From assembly GCA_020444245.1 (NCBI GenBank), contig JAHLLI010000011.1, positions 1 through 64,000 on the forward strand: DNA of 64,000 bases, given 5' to 3'. The notes under the pieces were generated by a model. The model saw only the letters and a list, made by a program, of their open reading frames with translations. It was not told the DNA's origin and did no database searches. This document shows positions 1 to 8,011 of this stretch, piece by piece. How positions within the stretch are numbered: position 1 is the stretch's first letter; each line of letters begins with the position of its first letter. Position numbers and translations under genes: made by a program. Source of the stretch: Actinomycetales bacterium (GTDB lineage Bacteria; Actinomycetota; Actinomycetes; Actinomycetales; Cellulomonadaceae).

Positions 1-60
1 GCACCGCCAGGTGGAGCACCACCGGGTGGAGCACCGCCAGGTGGAGCACCACCGGATGGG
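1..60. repeat. ~15-bp tandem repeat (GGWGGAGCACCNCC-like)
   Basis: Alternating versions of a 15-base unit (gcaccgccaggtgga / gcaccaccgggtgga) fill the first 60 bases and probably continue beyond the edge. On the minus strand they encode the Pro-Gly-Gly-Ala repeats of the partial gene, so they are a coding low-complexity tract. Confidence 0.7.
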
Positions 61-104
61 GCGCCACCAGGTGCCGCGTCGGGAGGGACCGCGTCGGCGG
101 TCAT
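1..104 (-). CDS. N-terminus of Pro/Gly/Ala-repeat protein (partial)
   Basis: Only the first 34 codons lie in the window. The reading frame starts at an ATG (complement of 102-104) and runs off the left edge. After a short leader (MTADAVPPDAAP) it encodes Gly-Gly-Ala-Pro-type repeats, with a DNA period of about 15 bases. In actinobacteria such flexible tails often precede membrane domains in proteins of the DUF4190 or RDD kind, but nothing here identifies the family. There is no clear ribosome binding site. It lies just downstream of, and in the same direction as, the sigma factor and propeller genes, so it may be co-transcribed. Confidence 0.5.
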   Translation of the reverse strand, partial: MTADAVPPDAAPGGAPSGGAPPGGAPPGGAPPGG

Positions 105-152
105 GCATCAAGGCGTGCTCGACGTGGCGTGACCCGCTGGTAGCGAGACGGC

Positions 153-1571
153 TCAGGGCTGCTGGGTGAGGACGACCCTGGGCTGCGTGGCAACGCCGGT
201 GATCGGCCAGAACCCCAGCTCGGAGGTCTGGAGGTACGGGATGGCGAGGTCGTCGGCGCGCTCCCAGCCGGTCTCCGGGGAGCCGACCCACTGGACCGCG
301 GCGTCGGTGCCGGCGGCGGCGTCGAAGTGCCGAGCCGAGATCGCGACGCGGTCGCCGATGGTCGCGATGCCGGCCACTCCGACCAAGGCAGTGTCGGGGT
401 CGAGGTCGACGTGCGGGGCGCTGACCCGCCGCCACGAGCGGCCGTCCGACGACTCCCACGCGGCGAGGTTGCCGGTCGAGGCACACGACCCGACTCCGAG
501 CAGGCCGGACCCCGTCTCCACGACGTCCGTGAGGGAGCACTGGTCGGCGGCCTCGACCGTCGCGGGCGTCCAGGTCAGGGCGTCGGTCGAGGTCCACGCC
601 GCCGCCGTCGGCACGAACTCGCCACCGGGAGACGCGCCGACCGCCACCAGCACGCCGTCGTGGTCGACGATCCGGGAGAGGTTCGCGTTGTCGAACACCA
701 CGCCCGGGTTGTCGCCGACGCCGGCCGTGTCGTGCGGGATGCCGGCGCCGAGCTCCTGCCACGTGGTGCCGTCGGTGGTGGTCCACAGCGTCGCGGCCAT
801 CGACTCGGCCCCGGCGAGGCGCTGCGTGACGACCGTGACGCGGTCGCCCCACACCGCCGCGGCGACGTAGTTGCCGAGTGGGTAGCCCTCGGGTGCGGGA
901 AGCACCTCGACCGGGGACCACGTCAGGCCGTCGTCGGAGTGCAGCAGCGCGGACCACGCCACCGCGAAGAACCCGTGCGGGGTGGCGACCACCTGCGACA
1001 GGCAGTCCACCGGCTGGTCGGGCAGCGGCGAGTCGATCGGCCCGACGCGCGTCCACGTGCTGCCGACGCCGGTCCAGATCGGCGCATCGGCGCCCGCTGT
1101 GGACCCGGCGTTGTGCGCCTGCGCGTCGCAGCCCACGGCCACGACGGTGCCACCCACGGAGGCGGCGTCCGTCACGACCGCATCGCCGAACAGTGCGGGG
1201 TCCACGCCCAGCTCACGCCAGCCCGCGACCACGTCCACGCCGGTGAGGGGCGCCGTGGTTCCGGAGGTGGGCGTTGAGCTGGACGTCGGGGCGGAGGTCG
1301 GGGTGGGGGTGGGGGCCGACGTCCGGGTGGGGCTCGGGGCGAGGGTGGTCGCCGGCGGTACGGGCGCGGGGCGGCGGTCCAGCATCGAGCCGCCGAACGC
1401 CACGACGCCGAGCGCCGCCACCAGGCCGCCGGCGAGCGCGGCGGTACGGACCCGCCGGCCGCGGCGGACGCGGGCGGTCATCTGCGCGGTCCAGTCGTCC
1501 CAGACGTCATCGTGCTCGCGGCCGATCCGCTCGCCGAGCTCACGCAGGCCGGAGTCGAAGCGCTCGCTCAT
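153..1571 (-). CDS. Membrane-anchored beta-propeller protein, probable sigma-factor partner
   Basis: 472 residues. An acidic/basic cytoplasmic N-terminus (1-42) is followed by one membrane helix (about 43-63), a Pro/Thr/Ser-rich linker (66-115), and a C-terminal region with at least four Asp-box-like motifs (SxDGxxW: SDDGLTW, TTDGTTW, STDALTW, SSDGRSW). These suggest a sialidase/BNR-type beta-propeller outside the membrane. The start overlaps the stop of the ECF sigma gene by 4 bases, so the two are translationally coupled. Genes in this position behind SigE-family sigma factors are often anti-sigma or sensor proteins, but I see no zinc-finger anti-sigma motif. The role as regulator of the adjacent sigma factor is inferred from position and topology only. 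Confidence 0.8.
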   Translation of the reverse strand: MSERFDSGLRELGERIGREHDDVWDDWTAQMTARVRRGRRVRTAALAGGLVAALGVVAFGGSMLDRRPAPVPPATTLAPSPTRTSAPTPTPTSAPTSSSTPTSGTTAPLTGVDVVAGWRELGVDPALFGDAVVTDAASVGGTVVAVGCDAQAHNAGSTAGADAPIWTGVGSTWTRVGPIDSPLPDQPVDCLSQVVATPHGFFAVAWSALLHSDDGLTWSPVEVLPAPEGYPLGNYVAAAVWGDRVTVVTQRLAGAESMAATLWTTTDGTTWQELGAGIPHDTAGVGDNPGVVFDNANLSRIVDHDGVLVAVGASPGGEFVPTAAAWTSTDALTWTPATVEAADQCSLTDVVETGSGLLGVGSCASTGNLAAWESSDGRSWRRVSAPHVDLDPDTALVGVAGIATIGDRVAISARHFDAAAGTDAAVQWVGSPETGWERADDLAIPYLQTSELGFWPITGVATQPRVVLTQQP

Positions 1572-2107
1572 CGGGTCCTCCTCGCGGTGAGCCGGACCGG
1601 TTCGGTCCGGCTGTGCTCCTCGGACGACCCGTCGCCCAGCAGCGCGCCCAGCCGGGTGCGGGCGTCGGTGAGGTACCGACGCACCGCCCCCTGGCTCAGG
1701 CCCAGCTGCTCGGCGATCTCGGCGGTCGGCAGGTCCTCGTAGTGCCGCAGCACCACGCAGGCCCGCTCCCGCGGGGTGAGGCGCTCCAACGCACGCTCGA
1801 CGTCGACCTTGTCGACGGCGGTCTGGTCCGGGTCGCCGAGCGGTGGCTCGATCAGGCGCGACCTGGCACCCAGGAACGTGCTGCGCCTGCGGAACCGGTC
1901 ACGCACCCCGTTGAGGATCGCGCGCCGCACGTACGACTCGAGCCGCTGCGCGTCGTGGCCGGCGCCGAGCCGCACGAACGTGCGCACGAACGCGTCCTGG
2001 ACCAGGTCCTGGGCAGTCGGCCGGTCGCCGGTGAGCAGGTAGGCGTAGGCCACCAGCGCCGAGCCACGTTCACGCGCCAGCGTGTCGAGGTCGTCCTGCC
2101 AGCCCAC
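1568..2107 (-). CDS. ECF sigma factor, SigE family
   Basis: 179 residues with the two-domain ECF layout. Region 2 is at about 15-80 (AYLLTGDRPTAQDLVQDAF) and region 4 at about 105-160, with the helix-turn-helix stretch LPTAEIAEQLGLSQGAVRRY. It would direct RNA polymerase to a small regulon. The N-terminal wording around YAYLLTGD is typical of the actinobacterial SigE-family subgroup. The start is a GTG with a good upstream GGGAGG. The gene leads a two-gene unit with the membrane propeller protein (4-base overlap). No promoter could be assigned confidently in the 123 bases upstream. Confidence 0.92.
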   Translation of the reverse strand: MGWQDDLDTLARERGSALVAYAYLLTGDRPTAQDLVQDAFVRTFVRLGAGHDAQRLESYVRRAILNGVRDRFRRRSTFLGARSRLIEPPLGDPDQTAVDKVDVERALERLTPRERACVVLRHYEDLPTAEIAEQLGLSQGAVRRYLTDARTRLGALLGDGSSEEHSRTEPVRLTARRTR

Positions 2108-2230
2108 GTCTGCCTCCCGAGGTCATCCTTCACCGACCAAGACGCGCGACGGGGGCGTTCTGCTGGGGTGGCGCGGGAGCTCGCGGGGAGGAACCGGCGG
2201 GAGCGGGGCGGGCGGGGTGGGATGGGGCGG

Positions 2231-3103
2231 CTAGAGGGAGGTGGCTTCCTGGTCCCAGTTCTCGGCGGTCTGGAGCAGCCAGAACACGATGAACGCGGCG
2301 AGCAGGATCGCCTCGACCACGAACACCCAGCCGAACGGCAGCGTCCACACCCCGGCGGAGTCCAGGATCCAGCCGACCACCGCGGCCACCAGGGTGGCCA
2401 CCATCACCGCGGCGATCACGCGGTAGGCCTGGGCGTAGCGCATCGGTGTCAGCACCCGGGCGGTGATGCGGGTCTGCACCCCTCGGCCGTTGATCCACGC
2501 CACTGCGGCGGTGAGCAGGAAGAAGGCGATCGCCGCGACGTCGTGCGCTGCGACCAGGAAGGTCGCTCGCCATCCCCAGAACCAGACCACCAGCACCAGG
2601 TAGGCACCGGTGGCGGTGAGCAGCCCCGCGAGGGCCGAGGTCCCAAGCGCGCGCCTGCCTGTCCACCACGCGAACGCCAGCACCGGCACACCCATCAGGG
2701 CGAGCGCCGTCACGTTGTTCACCACCGCGGGGACCAGGTCCGGCGGAACGCACCGTTCGGCCCCCGCGCCGCAGATGGCCTGGCCCAGCTCGCGCGGCAC
2801 CGGCACCAGCGCGACCACCGGTATGACCATGCCCGCCAGGTCGAGCAGCATGTCCTCCCAGCCCGGGCGGCCCTTGATCGCGATCAGCGCCGGGCCGATC
2901 GCCACCAGTGCCCCGACGAACAGGCTGCGCACCGGGGAGTAGAAGTAGCCGCTGATCGAGCCGAAGCGCTCGCCGCCCGAGGCGACGTCGAGCCCGATGC
3001 CGACGAGCAGCAGCAGCCCCATGACCGCCACGGACACGCGCAGGTAGCGGTAGGTCAGGCGCGCCGGGTCCGGCATCGCGGCGCCGGGATCGTCGTGCGT
3101 CAT
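2231..3103 (-). CDS. Polytopic membrane protein of unknown function
   Basis: 290 residues, mostly hydrophobic, with about seven or eight predicted membrane helices and a charged N-terminal tail of about 18 residues. I do not recognise the family; the Cys/Pro-containing loop after helix 3 (CGAGAERCVPP) may be extracytoplasmic. I chose the ATG at 3103 because AGGGGAGGGGC lies just upstream; the open frame extends much further, but that stretch crosses the divergent promoter region and the aldolase gene antisense. It is divergently oriented to the aldolase gene, 156 bases apart, and precedes the sigma factor gene on the same strand. Confidence 0.8.
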   Translation of the reverse strand: MTHDDPGAAMPDPARLTYRYLRVSVAVMGLLLLVGIGLDVASGGERFGSISGYFYSPVRSLFVGALVAIGPALIAIKGRPGWEDMLLDLAGMVIPVVALVPVPRELGQAICGAGAERCVPPDLVPAVVNNVTALALMGVPVLAFAWWTGRRALGTSALAGLLTATGAYLVLVVWFWGWRATFLVAAHDVAAIAFFLLTAAVAWINGRGVQTRITARVLTPMRYAQAYRVIAAVMVATLVAAVVGWILDSAGVWTLPFGWVFVVEAILLAAFIVFWLLQTAENWDQEATSL

Positions 3104-3151
3104 CGCCCCTCCCCTGCGCCGGAGCGTACGCCGCCGCGCCCTCGGGCCGAC

Positions 3152-3165
3152 TGCACACACGTGCA
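3152..3165. promoter_or_regulatory. Inverted repeat in divergent aldolase promoter region
   Basis: TGCAC-ACAC-GTGCA, a 14-base palindrome with a second GTGCACG about 17 bases further on. It lies between the divergent membrane-protein and aldolase genes. A similar string, ACACACGTGCA, recurs at about 5590-5599 upstream of the TSUP gene. Operator function is a guess. Confidence 0.3.
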
Positions 3166-3259
3166 CGATCCGTGGGAGGCAGTGCACGCGGAACGGAGGG
3201 AAACTGGGGGTGGGACGGCAGGGCCGCCGTCGTGGTCCTGCGCCCGGGGGGAGGTTGCC

Positions 3260-4195
3260 ATGACCACGGATGCGCAGATCGCCACGGAACAGTTCCAGCA
3301 GATGGCCACCGGCCAGGGGTTCATCGCTGCGCTGGACCAGAGCGGCGGCTCGACGCCCAGGGCACTGCACCTGTACGGGATCGAGTCCTGGGCGGACGAG
3401 GCCGAGATGTTCGCGCTCGTCCATGCGATGCGCACCCGGATCATGACGAGCCCGTCGTTCGGCCGCGGACCCAGCCTGGGCGGGCTCGGACCGTCGGAGG
3501 GCGGCCGGGTGATCGGCGCGATCCTCTTCGACCGGACCATGGAGTCGACCGTCCACGGGCTCGGCGCCGCCGAGTACCTGTGGCAGGTCAAGCACGTCGT
3601 GCCGTTCCTCAAGGTCGACAAGGGCCTGGAGGAGGAGGCGGACGGCGCGCGGCTGATGAAGCCCATCGCCGACCTGGACGACATGCTGGCCCGGGCGACC
3701 GGCCACCGAGTCTTCGGCACCAAGATGCGCTCGGTCATCCGCCTGGCTCACAAGGACGCGATCGGCACCGTCGTCGACCAGCAGCTCGCCCTCGCGCTGC
3801 ACATCCTGGACGCCGGTCTCGTGCCCATCATCGAGCCCGAGGTCGACATCCACAGCCCGGAGAAGGCGCAGGCGGAGGACCTGCTGCTGCACGGGCTGAT
3901 GGGCGCGCTGGACGGGTTGCGGCCCGAGCAGCAGGTGATGCTCAAGCTCACCCTGCCCGACGAGGACGGCCTGTGGACGCCGCTGGTGGACCACCCGCGG
4001 GTGCTGCGCGTCGCGGCGCTCTCGGGCGGGTACACGCGCGCCGAGGCCACCGCCCGGCTGGCCCGCAACCACGGCGTGATCGCCAGCTTCTCGCGCGCGC
4101 TCACCGAGGGTCTGCGGGTGGACCAGGACGACGAGGAGTTCGACCGCCTGCTCGACGAGTCGATCGCCGCGATCCATGCGGCCTCGCTGACCTGA
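3260..4195 (+). CDS. fda: Class I fructose-bisphosphate aldolase
   Basis: 311 residues, the usual length for the bacterial class I (Fda-type) enzyme, which cleaves fructose 1,6-bisphosphate to dihydroxyacetone phosphate and glyceraldehyde 3-phosphate in glycolysis/gluconeogenesis. Family landmarks are FIAALDQSGGSTPRAL near residue 20, FLKVDKGLEEE in the middle, the acidic PIIEPEVDI, and MLKLTLPDE, which carries the presumed Schiff-base lysine. The ATG is preceded by GGGGGGAGG at 3246-3254. It appears to be monocistronic; the next gene is 228 bases downstream beyond a tandem-repeat tract. Confidence 0.95.
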   Translation: MTTDAQIATEQFQQMATGQGFIAALDQSGGSTPRALHLYGIESWADEAEMFALVHAMRTRIMTSPSFGRGPSLGGLGPSEGGRVIGAILFDRTMESTVHGLGAAEYLWQVKHVVPFLKVDKGLEEEADGARLMKPIADLDDMLARATGHRVFGTKMRSVIRLAHKDAIGTVVDQQLALALHILDAGLVPIIEPEVDIHSPEKAQAEDLLLHGLMGALDGLRPEQQVMLKLTLPDEDGLWTPLVDHPRVLRVAALSGGYTRAEATARLARNHGVIASFSRALTEGLRVDQDDEEFDRLLDESIAAIHAASLT

Positions 4196-4230
4196 CCGGA
4201 CACAGCCGGCGCAGAGCGTCGCCGCCGGGT

Positions 4231-4394
4231 CGGCGTCGGGCAGCACGGCGGGCAGGGAGTGGCCGGTAAGCCGCCGTCGGGCAGCACGGCGGGCAGGGAG
4301 TGGCCGGTAAGCCGGCGCCCGGCGGCACGGCGGACAGGGAGTGGCCGGTCAGCCGGCGTCGGGCGGCACGGCGGTCCAGGGTGTGGTCGCCGGG
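4231..4394. repeat. Four tandem copies of a 41-bp unit
   Basis: Unit boundaries at 4231, 4272, 4313 and 4354; each begins cggcgtcggg(c) and the first three contain ggcagggagtggccggt (or close variants). The 41-base period is exact across all four copies, with the last most diverged. It fills the gap between the aldolase stop and the rlmC promoter. 41 is not a multiple of three and I see no credible reading frame in it. Confidence 0.85.
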
Positions 4395-4410
4395 CCGGCA
4401 CCAGGCGGCG

Positions 4411-4416
4411 TAGCCT
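4411..4416 (+). promoter_or_regulatory. -10 element for leaderless rlmC mRNA
   Basis: TAGCCT followed by six bases and the GTG start, placing the transcription start on or next to the start codon. No Shine-Dalgarno is present, which fits leaderless initiation. Confidence 0.6.
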
Positions 4417-4422
4417 CCGGCC

Positions 4423-5535
4423 GTGCAGTGCGACTACTACGACGCGGCGTTGTGCCGCTCGTGCGCGCTGCTGCCGGTCCCCTACCCCGACCAGCTCACG
4501 GCCAAGCAGGAGCGGGCCCGGGCCGCGGTCGGCGAGCACGAGGGGCTGACCTGGCTCGCCCCCGTGCCGAGCGCCGAGCACGGCTTCCGCAACAAGGCGA
4601 AGCTCGCCGTGGCCGGCACCCGCGACGACCCGACGCTCGGCATCCTCGACCGAGCCGGCCGCGGCACCGACCTGCGCGGCTGCCCGCTGCACACACCGGG
4701 GATCGTCGCAGCGCTCCCGGAGCTGGCCGCCTTCGTCGCGCGGGCCGGGCTGACCCCCTACGACGTCCCTACCCGGCGCGGTGAGCTCAAGTACCTGCTG
4801 GTGACCGAGGGCGACGGGCTGATGGTGCGGTTCGTGCTGCGCTCCACCGAGGCGCTGGCCCGGATCCGCAAGCACCTGCCGAGCCTGCTCGACGCGCTCG
4901 GGGCGGGGACGGTCGTGTCGGTCAACGTCCAGCCCGAGCACAAGGCCGTGCTCGAGGGCACCAGAGAGATCCCGCTCGTCGGCGAGGCGCTCGCCATGCC
5001 CCTGGGCGACGTGGTGCTCCACCTGCGTCCCCAGAGCTTCTTCCAGACCAACACGGAGGTGGCCCGCGCGCTCTACGCCGATGCGCGGGCCTGGACCGCG
5101 GACCTCGACGTCGCGAGCGTGTGGGACCTGTACTGCGGGGTCGGCGGGTTCGCGCTGCACGTCGCGCGGCCCGGGGTCGAGGTGCTCGGGGTCGAGATCA
5201 GCGGTGAGGCGGTGGCCTCGGCCCTGCTCAGCCGCGACGAGGCAGGCCTGCGCGACGTACGGTTCCAGGCCGGCGACGCCGTCGCGTTCGCGCAGGCGGC
5301 GCGGGTCAGCCCGGACCTGGTCGTGGTGAACCCGCCCCGCCGCGGGATCGGCGAGCTGGCGGCCTGGCTCGAGGCCTCGCGAGTGGGCCGGGTGCTGTAC
5401 TCGAGCTGCAACGCGACGACCCTCGCGAAGGACCTGGCGGTGATGAGCTCGTTCGTGCCGCGGCAGGCCAGGGTCTTCGACATGTTCCCCCACACCGAGC
5501 ACTTCGAGACGCTGGTGCTGCTCGAACGGCGCTGA
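4423..5535 (+). CDS. rlmC: 23S rRNA (uracil-C5)-methyltransferase RlmC
   Basis: 370 residues (E. coli RlmC has 375). The enzyme transfers methyl from SAM to C5 of a uracil in helix 35 of 23S rRNA. The four [4Fe-4S] cysteines are at 3, 11, 14 and 87, the same positions as in E. coli, and the N-terminus MQCDYYDAALCRSC resembles RlmC rather than RlmD or TrmA. The SAM-binding motif DLYCGVGGF is at about 235-243, NPPRRG at 303-308, the nucleophilic cysteine at 329 in SSCNATTL, and the HTEHFE base motif at 358-363. The GTG start is fixed by the family N-terminus and the leaderless promoter. Confidence 0.95.
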   Translation: MQCDYYDAALCRSCALLPVPYPDQLTAKQERARAAVGEHEGLTWLAPVPSAEHGFRNKAKLAVAGTRDDPTLGILDRAGRGTDLRGCPLHTPGIVAALPELAAFVARAGLTPYDVPTRRGELKYLLVTEGDGLMVRFVLRSTEALARIRKHLPSLLDALGAGTVVSVNVQPEHKAVLEGTREIPLVGEALAMPLGDVVLHLRPQSFFQTNTEVARALYADARAWTADLDVASVWDLYCGVGGFALHVARPGVEVLGVEISGEAVASALLSRDEAGLRDVRFQAGDAVAFAQAARVSPDLVVVNPPRRGIGELAAWLEASRVGRVLYSSCNATTLAKDLAVMSSFVPRQARVFDMFPHTEHFETLVLLERR

Positions 5536-5613
5536 GCCGGGAGCGGGCGGAGGCAGGTCCGGGCGGAGGCAGGTCCGGGCGGCGAGCGACACACGTGCAG
5601 GTCCCGGGCCACG

Positions 5614-5619
5614 TAGCAT
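5614..5619 (+). promoter_or_regulatory. -10 element for leaderless TSUP mRNA
   Basis: TAGCAT, six bases, then GTG at 5626; no ribosome binding site is visible. Confidence 0.55.
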
Positions 5620-5625
5620 CGATGG

Positions 5626-6411
5626 GTGCCACCCACCGAGCCGCGGTCGCGCCGCTGGGGCGTGCTGGTGGTCGTCGGCGTGCTGGGCGGGATCCTGTCG
5701 GGCGCGTTCGGTGTGGGCGGCGGCATCGTCGTCGTCCCCCTGCTGGTCACGCTGGCCAAGATGGACCAGCGCACGGCCGCCGCCACCTCCCTCGCCGCGA
5801 TCGTGCCGACGTCCCTGGTCGGCGCGATCACCTACCTCGCCCGCGGCGAGGCCGACCTCGTGATCGGCGCGCTCGTCGCGGTCGGCGGGGTGCTCGGGTC
5901 CTGGCTCGGGGTCCGGCTGCTGCACCACCTGCCGCAGCACGTGTCCCGCTGGATGTTCATCGGGCTGCTCGTGATCGTGGCCGTCCGGATGTTCACCGCC
6001 GTGCCGTCCCGCAGTGCCGAGCTGGCGCTCACGTTCCCGACCGTGCTGCTGCTGCTCGTGGTGGGGCTGGTGATGGGGCTGACGGCCGGGCTGTTCGGCG
6101 TCGGCGGCGGGATCGTGGTGGTGCCGGCCCTGGTGGTGCTGGTCGGGGTGGGCGACCTGCTGGCCAAGGGCACGTCACTACTGGTCATGGTCCCCACGAC
6201 GATCACCGGGACGGTGGCCAACGCCAGACGCGGGATGGTCGACCTGCGGGTCGCCGCCGTGGTCGGGCTGTCGGCGATGGTCGCGTCTTTCGGCGGCGTG
6301 TATCTCGCGTTCGCGATCCCACCGCGGCTGTCCGGCGTGCTGTTCGCCGCCCTCGTGCTGCTCACCGCCGCCCAGATGGCGTACCGGGAGCTGCGGTCCG
6401 GCCACCGCTGA
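5626..6411 (+). CDS. TSUP (TauE/SafE-like) membrane transporter
   Basis: 261 residues forming two homologous halves, each opening with the family signature GxFGVGGGIVVVP (about residues 27 and 150). About eight membrane helices. TSUP proteins move organosulfur compounds, sulfite, sulfoacetate or small carboxylates across the membrane; substrate and direction cannot be read from this sequence and no sulfur-metabolism neighbour is present. The GTG start at 5626 follows a leaderless-type -10 element. It is preceded by rlmC and followed by the acyltransferase gene in the same direction, which has its own promoter-like sequence. Confidence 0.9.
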   Translation: MPPTEPRSRRWGVLVVVGVLGGILSGAFGVGGGIVVVPLLVTLAKMDQRTAAATSLAAIVPTSLVGAITYLARGEADLVIGALVAVGGVLGSWLGVRLLHHLPQHVSRWMFIGLLVIVAVRMFTAVPSRSAELALTFPTVLLLLVVGLVMGLTAGLFGVGGGIVVVPALVVLVGVGDLLAKGTSLLVMVPTTITGTVANARRGMVDLRVAAVVGLSAMVASFGGVYLAFAIPPRLSGVLFAALVLLTAAQMAYRELRSGHR

Positions 6412-6506
6412 GCGGACACGCGCTCGCCCGCGAGTCGCCACACCGACGTCCGGGGCCGGGACGTGTGTCATGGGACGCCGACCGGCCGCCGCGGGATCCT
6501 CGCACC

Positions 6507-7952
6507 GTGGGCACTGTGGACCGGATCAGCCCGGCCGACGCGGTGGAGCTCGCCGCCGACGTCGGCCCCGCGCCGCGCACCGTGGGCGCGGTACTCATGC
6601 TCGACGGCCCGGACCCTGCCGTGCTGGTCGACCTCCTGGCGGCGCGGTTCGACGCGGTGCCCCGCTTCCGTCAGCGCCTGCGACGTCCGCCGATCGGGTT
6701 CGGGCGGCCCTACTGGGAGCCCTGGCCGGGCTCGACCGCCGATCGGGTGGAGGTACGGGCGGTAGGCGCCGACGACGACGCGTCGCTCGTCGCGGCCGGC
6801 GTGCGGGAGCTCGGCCGGCCCCTGGGGGACGGCCCCCAGTGGCGCGCGGTGGTGCTCACCCACCAGGGCCGCACCGCCGCGGTGGTCCTGGCGATGCACC
6901 ACGTCGTCGCGGACGGCATCGGCGGTCTGGCCGTGCTCGCCGGCCTGGCTGACCCGCCCGAGGCCGGCCACGGCCGGACCGGCGGGACGGGCGCGGGGCA
7001 CCGGCAGCATGGGGCTGGGGCCGGGGCTGGGGCTGAGGCCGGGGCTGAGGCCGGGGCTGGGGCCGGGGCTGGGGCTGAGGCCGGGGCTGGGGCCGGGGCT
7101 GGGGCTGGGGCCGCTGACCGCGCCGTTCCGACCGCGCCGAGCAGGTGGACGCTGCTGCGCGACGCGTGGTCCGAGTGGTGGCTCGCGGCGCGCAGGATGC
7201 CCGCGACCCTGCGCCGGGCACGGGCGGGACGGGCCGAGCTCGAGCACGGCCCACGCGGTGCCCCACGTTGCTCGCTCAACGCGCCCTGCGGCCCGCACCG
7301 CGCCGCCCACCTGGCCGAGGTGGACCTCGCCGCACTGCGCACCGGCGCACGGACCGCAGGTGCCAGCATCAACGACGCCCTGCTGGTCGCGGCCGCCGCT
7401 GCGATGGGTGACGCGCTGCGCCGCCGCGGAGAGCATCCCGACGCGCTGGTGATCTCGGTCCCGATCTCCGCTCGGCCCGCGGCCGGCGGGGCCGACCTCG
7501 GCAACGCGGTGGGTGTGATGCCGGTGCGCGTGCCGCTCGCCGGGGACCTCGCCGCACGGCTCGCCCAGGTCGCGACGTCGACGCGGGCCCGCAAGTCGCG
7601 CTCGCGTGGCGCCTCGCTGGCGCTGCTCGCGCCGGCGTTCCGGCTCTTGGCGGCGCTCGGCCTGTTCCGGTGGTTCGTCGAGCGCCAGCGGCTGGTCAAC
7701 GCGTTCCTCACCAACCTGCGGGGCCCGGAAGGCCTCGTGCTGGGCGGCCACCGGGTGCGCCGGATCGCGCCGATCGGCGTGGTCGCCGGCAACGTCGCGG
7801 TGGCGTTCGCCGCGCTGTCCTATGCCGGGCGGCTGACGGTCACGGTCGTGACCGACCCGGAGGTCGTCCCCGAGGGCGGCGAGATCGCCGCGGCGTTGGA
7901 CGCCGCGCTCGGCGAGCTGGCGGCGCTCGGCGCGGAGCCGGGCGCGCCCTAG
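6507..7952 (+). CDS. Wax ester synthase/diacylglycerol acyltransferase family protein
   Basis: 481 residues. The catalytic HHxxxDG motif is at 131-137 (HHVVADG); the C-terminal half carries the usual family blocks around SINDALLVAAAAAMG, SVPISARP and NAFLTNLRGPEG. Such enzymes esterify acyl-CoA to long-chain alcohols or diacylglycerol for storage lipids in actinobacteria. Unusual is a Gly/Ala/Glu-only tract of about 45 residues (about 163-208) between the two halves, encoded by GGGGCT/GGGGCC/GAGGCC repeats. The GTG at 6507 fits a GATCCT hexamer six bases upstream; another in-frame GTG lies at 6516. Lipid specificity is unknown. Confidence 0.85.
   Translation: MGTVDRISPADAVELAADVGPAPRTVGAVLMLDGPDPAVLVDLLAARFDAVPRFRQRLRRPPIGFGRPYWEPWPGSTADRVEVRAVGADDDASLVAAGVRELGRPLGDGPQWRAVVLTHQGRTAAVVLAMHHVVADGIGGLAVLAGLADPPEAGHGRTGGTGAGHRQHGAGAGAGAEAGAEAGAGAGAGAEAGAGAGAGAGAADRAVPTAPSRWTLLRDAWSEWWLAARRMPATLRRARAGRAELEHGPRGAPRCSLNAPCGPHRAAHLAEVDLAALRTGARTAGASINDALLVAAAAAMGDALRRRGEHPDALVISVPISARPAAGGADLGNAVGVMPVRVPLAGDLAARLAQVATSTRARKSRSRGASLALLAPAFRLLAALGLFRWFVERQRLVNAFLTNLRGPEGLVLGGHRVRRIAPIGVVAGNVAVAFAALSYAGRLTVTVVTDPEVVPEGGEIAAALDAALGELAALGAEPGAP
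7009..7113. repeat. Coding hexanucleotide repeat tract (GGGGCT/GGGGCC/GAGGCC)
   Basis: A run of about 17 six-base units encodes the Gly-Ala/Glu-Ala linker inside the acyltransferase. Because the unit is six bases long, copy-number changes would lengthen or shorten the linker without shifting frame. Confidence 0.85.
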
Positions 7953-7996
7953 GGACAGTGCGTCCTAGGGGCAGTGCGCCCGAGGGGCGATGCGCC
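7949..7996. repeat. Three tandem copies of a 16-bp unit
   Basis: Copies at 7949, 7965 and 7981 (ctagggacagtgcgtc, ctaggggcagtgcgcc, cgaggggcgatgcgcc). The first overlaps the acyltransferase stop codon; the rest fill the gap between the convergent acyltransferase and metalloprotease genes. No strong terminator stem is formed. Confidence 0.7.
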
Positions 7997-8011
7997 CAGG
8001 AACGCCTCACC

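Noticed and set aside
3104-4246. Upstream extension of the membrane-protein frame through the aldolase region
   Set aside because: The extension is antisense to the conserved aldolase and lacks a start signal; a strong ribosome binding site marks the ATG at 3103.
4231-4394. Possible CRISPR array in the 41-bp repeats
   Set aside because: The whole unit is repeated with no unique spacers, and there are no cas genes; these are plain tandem repeats.
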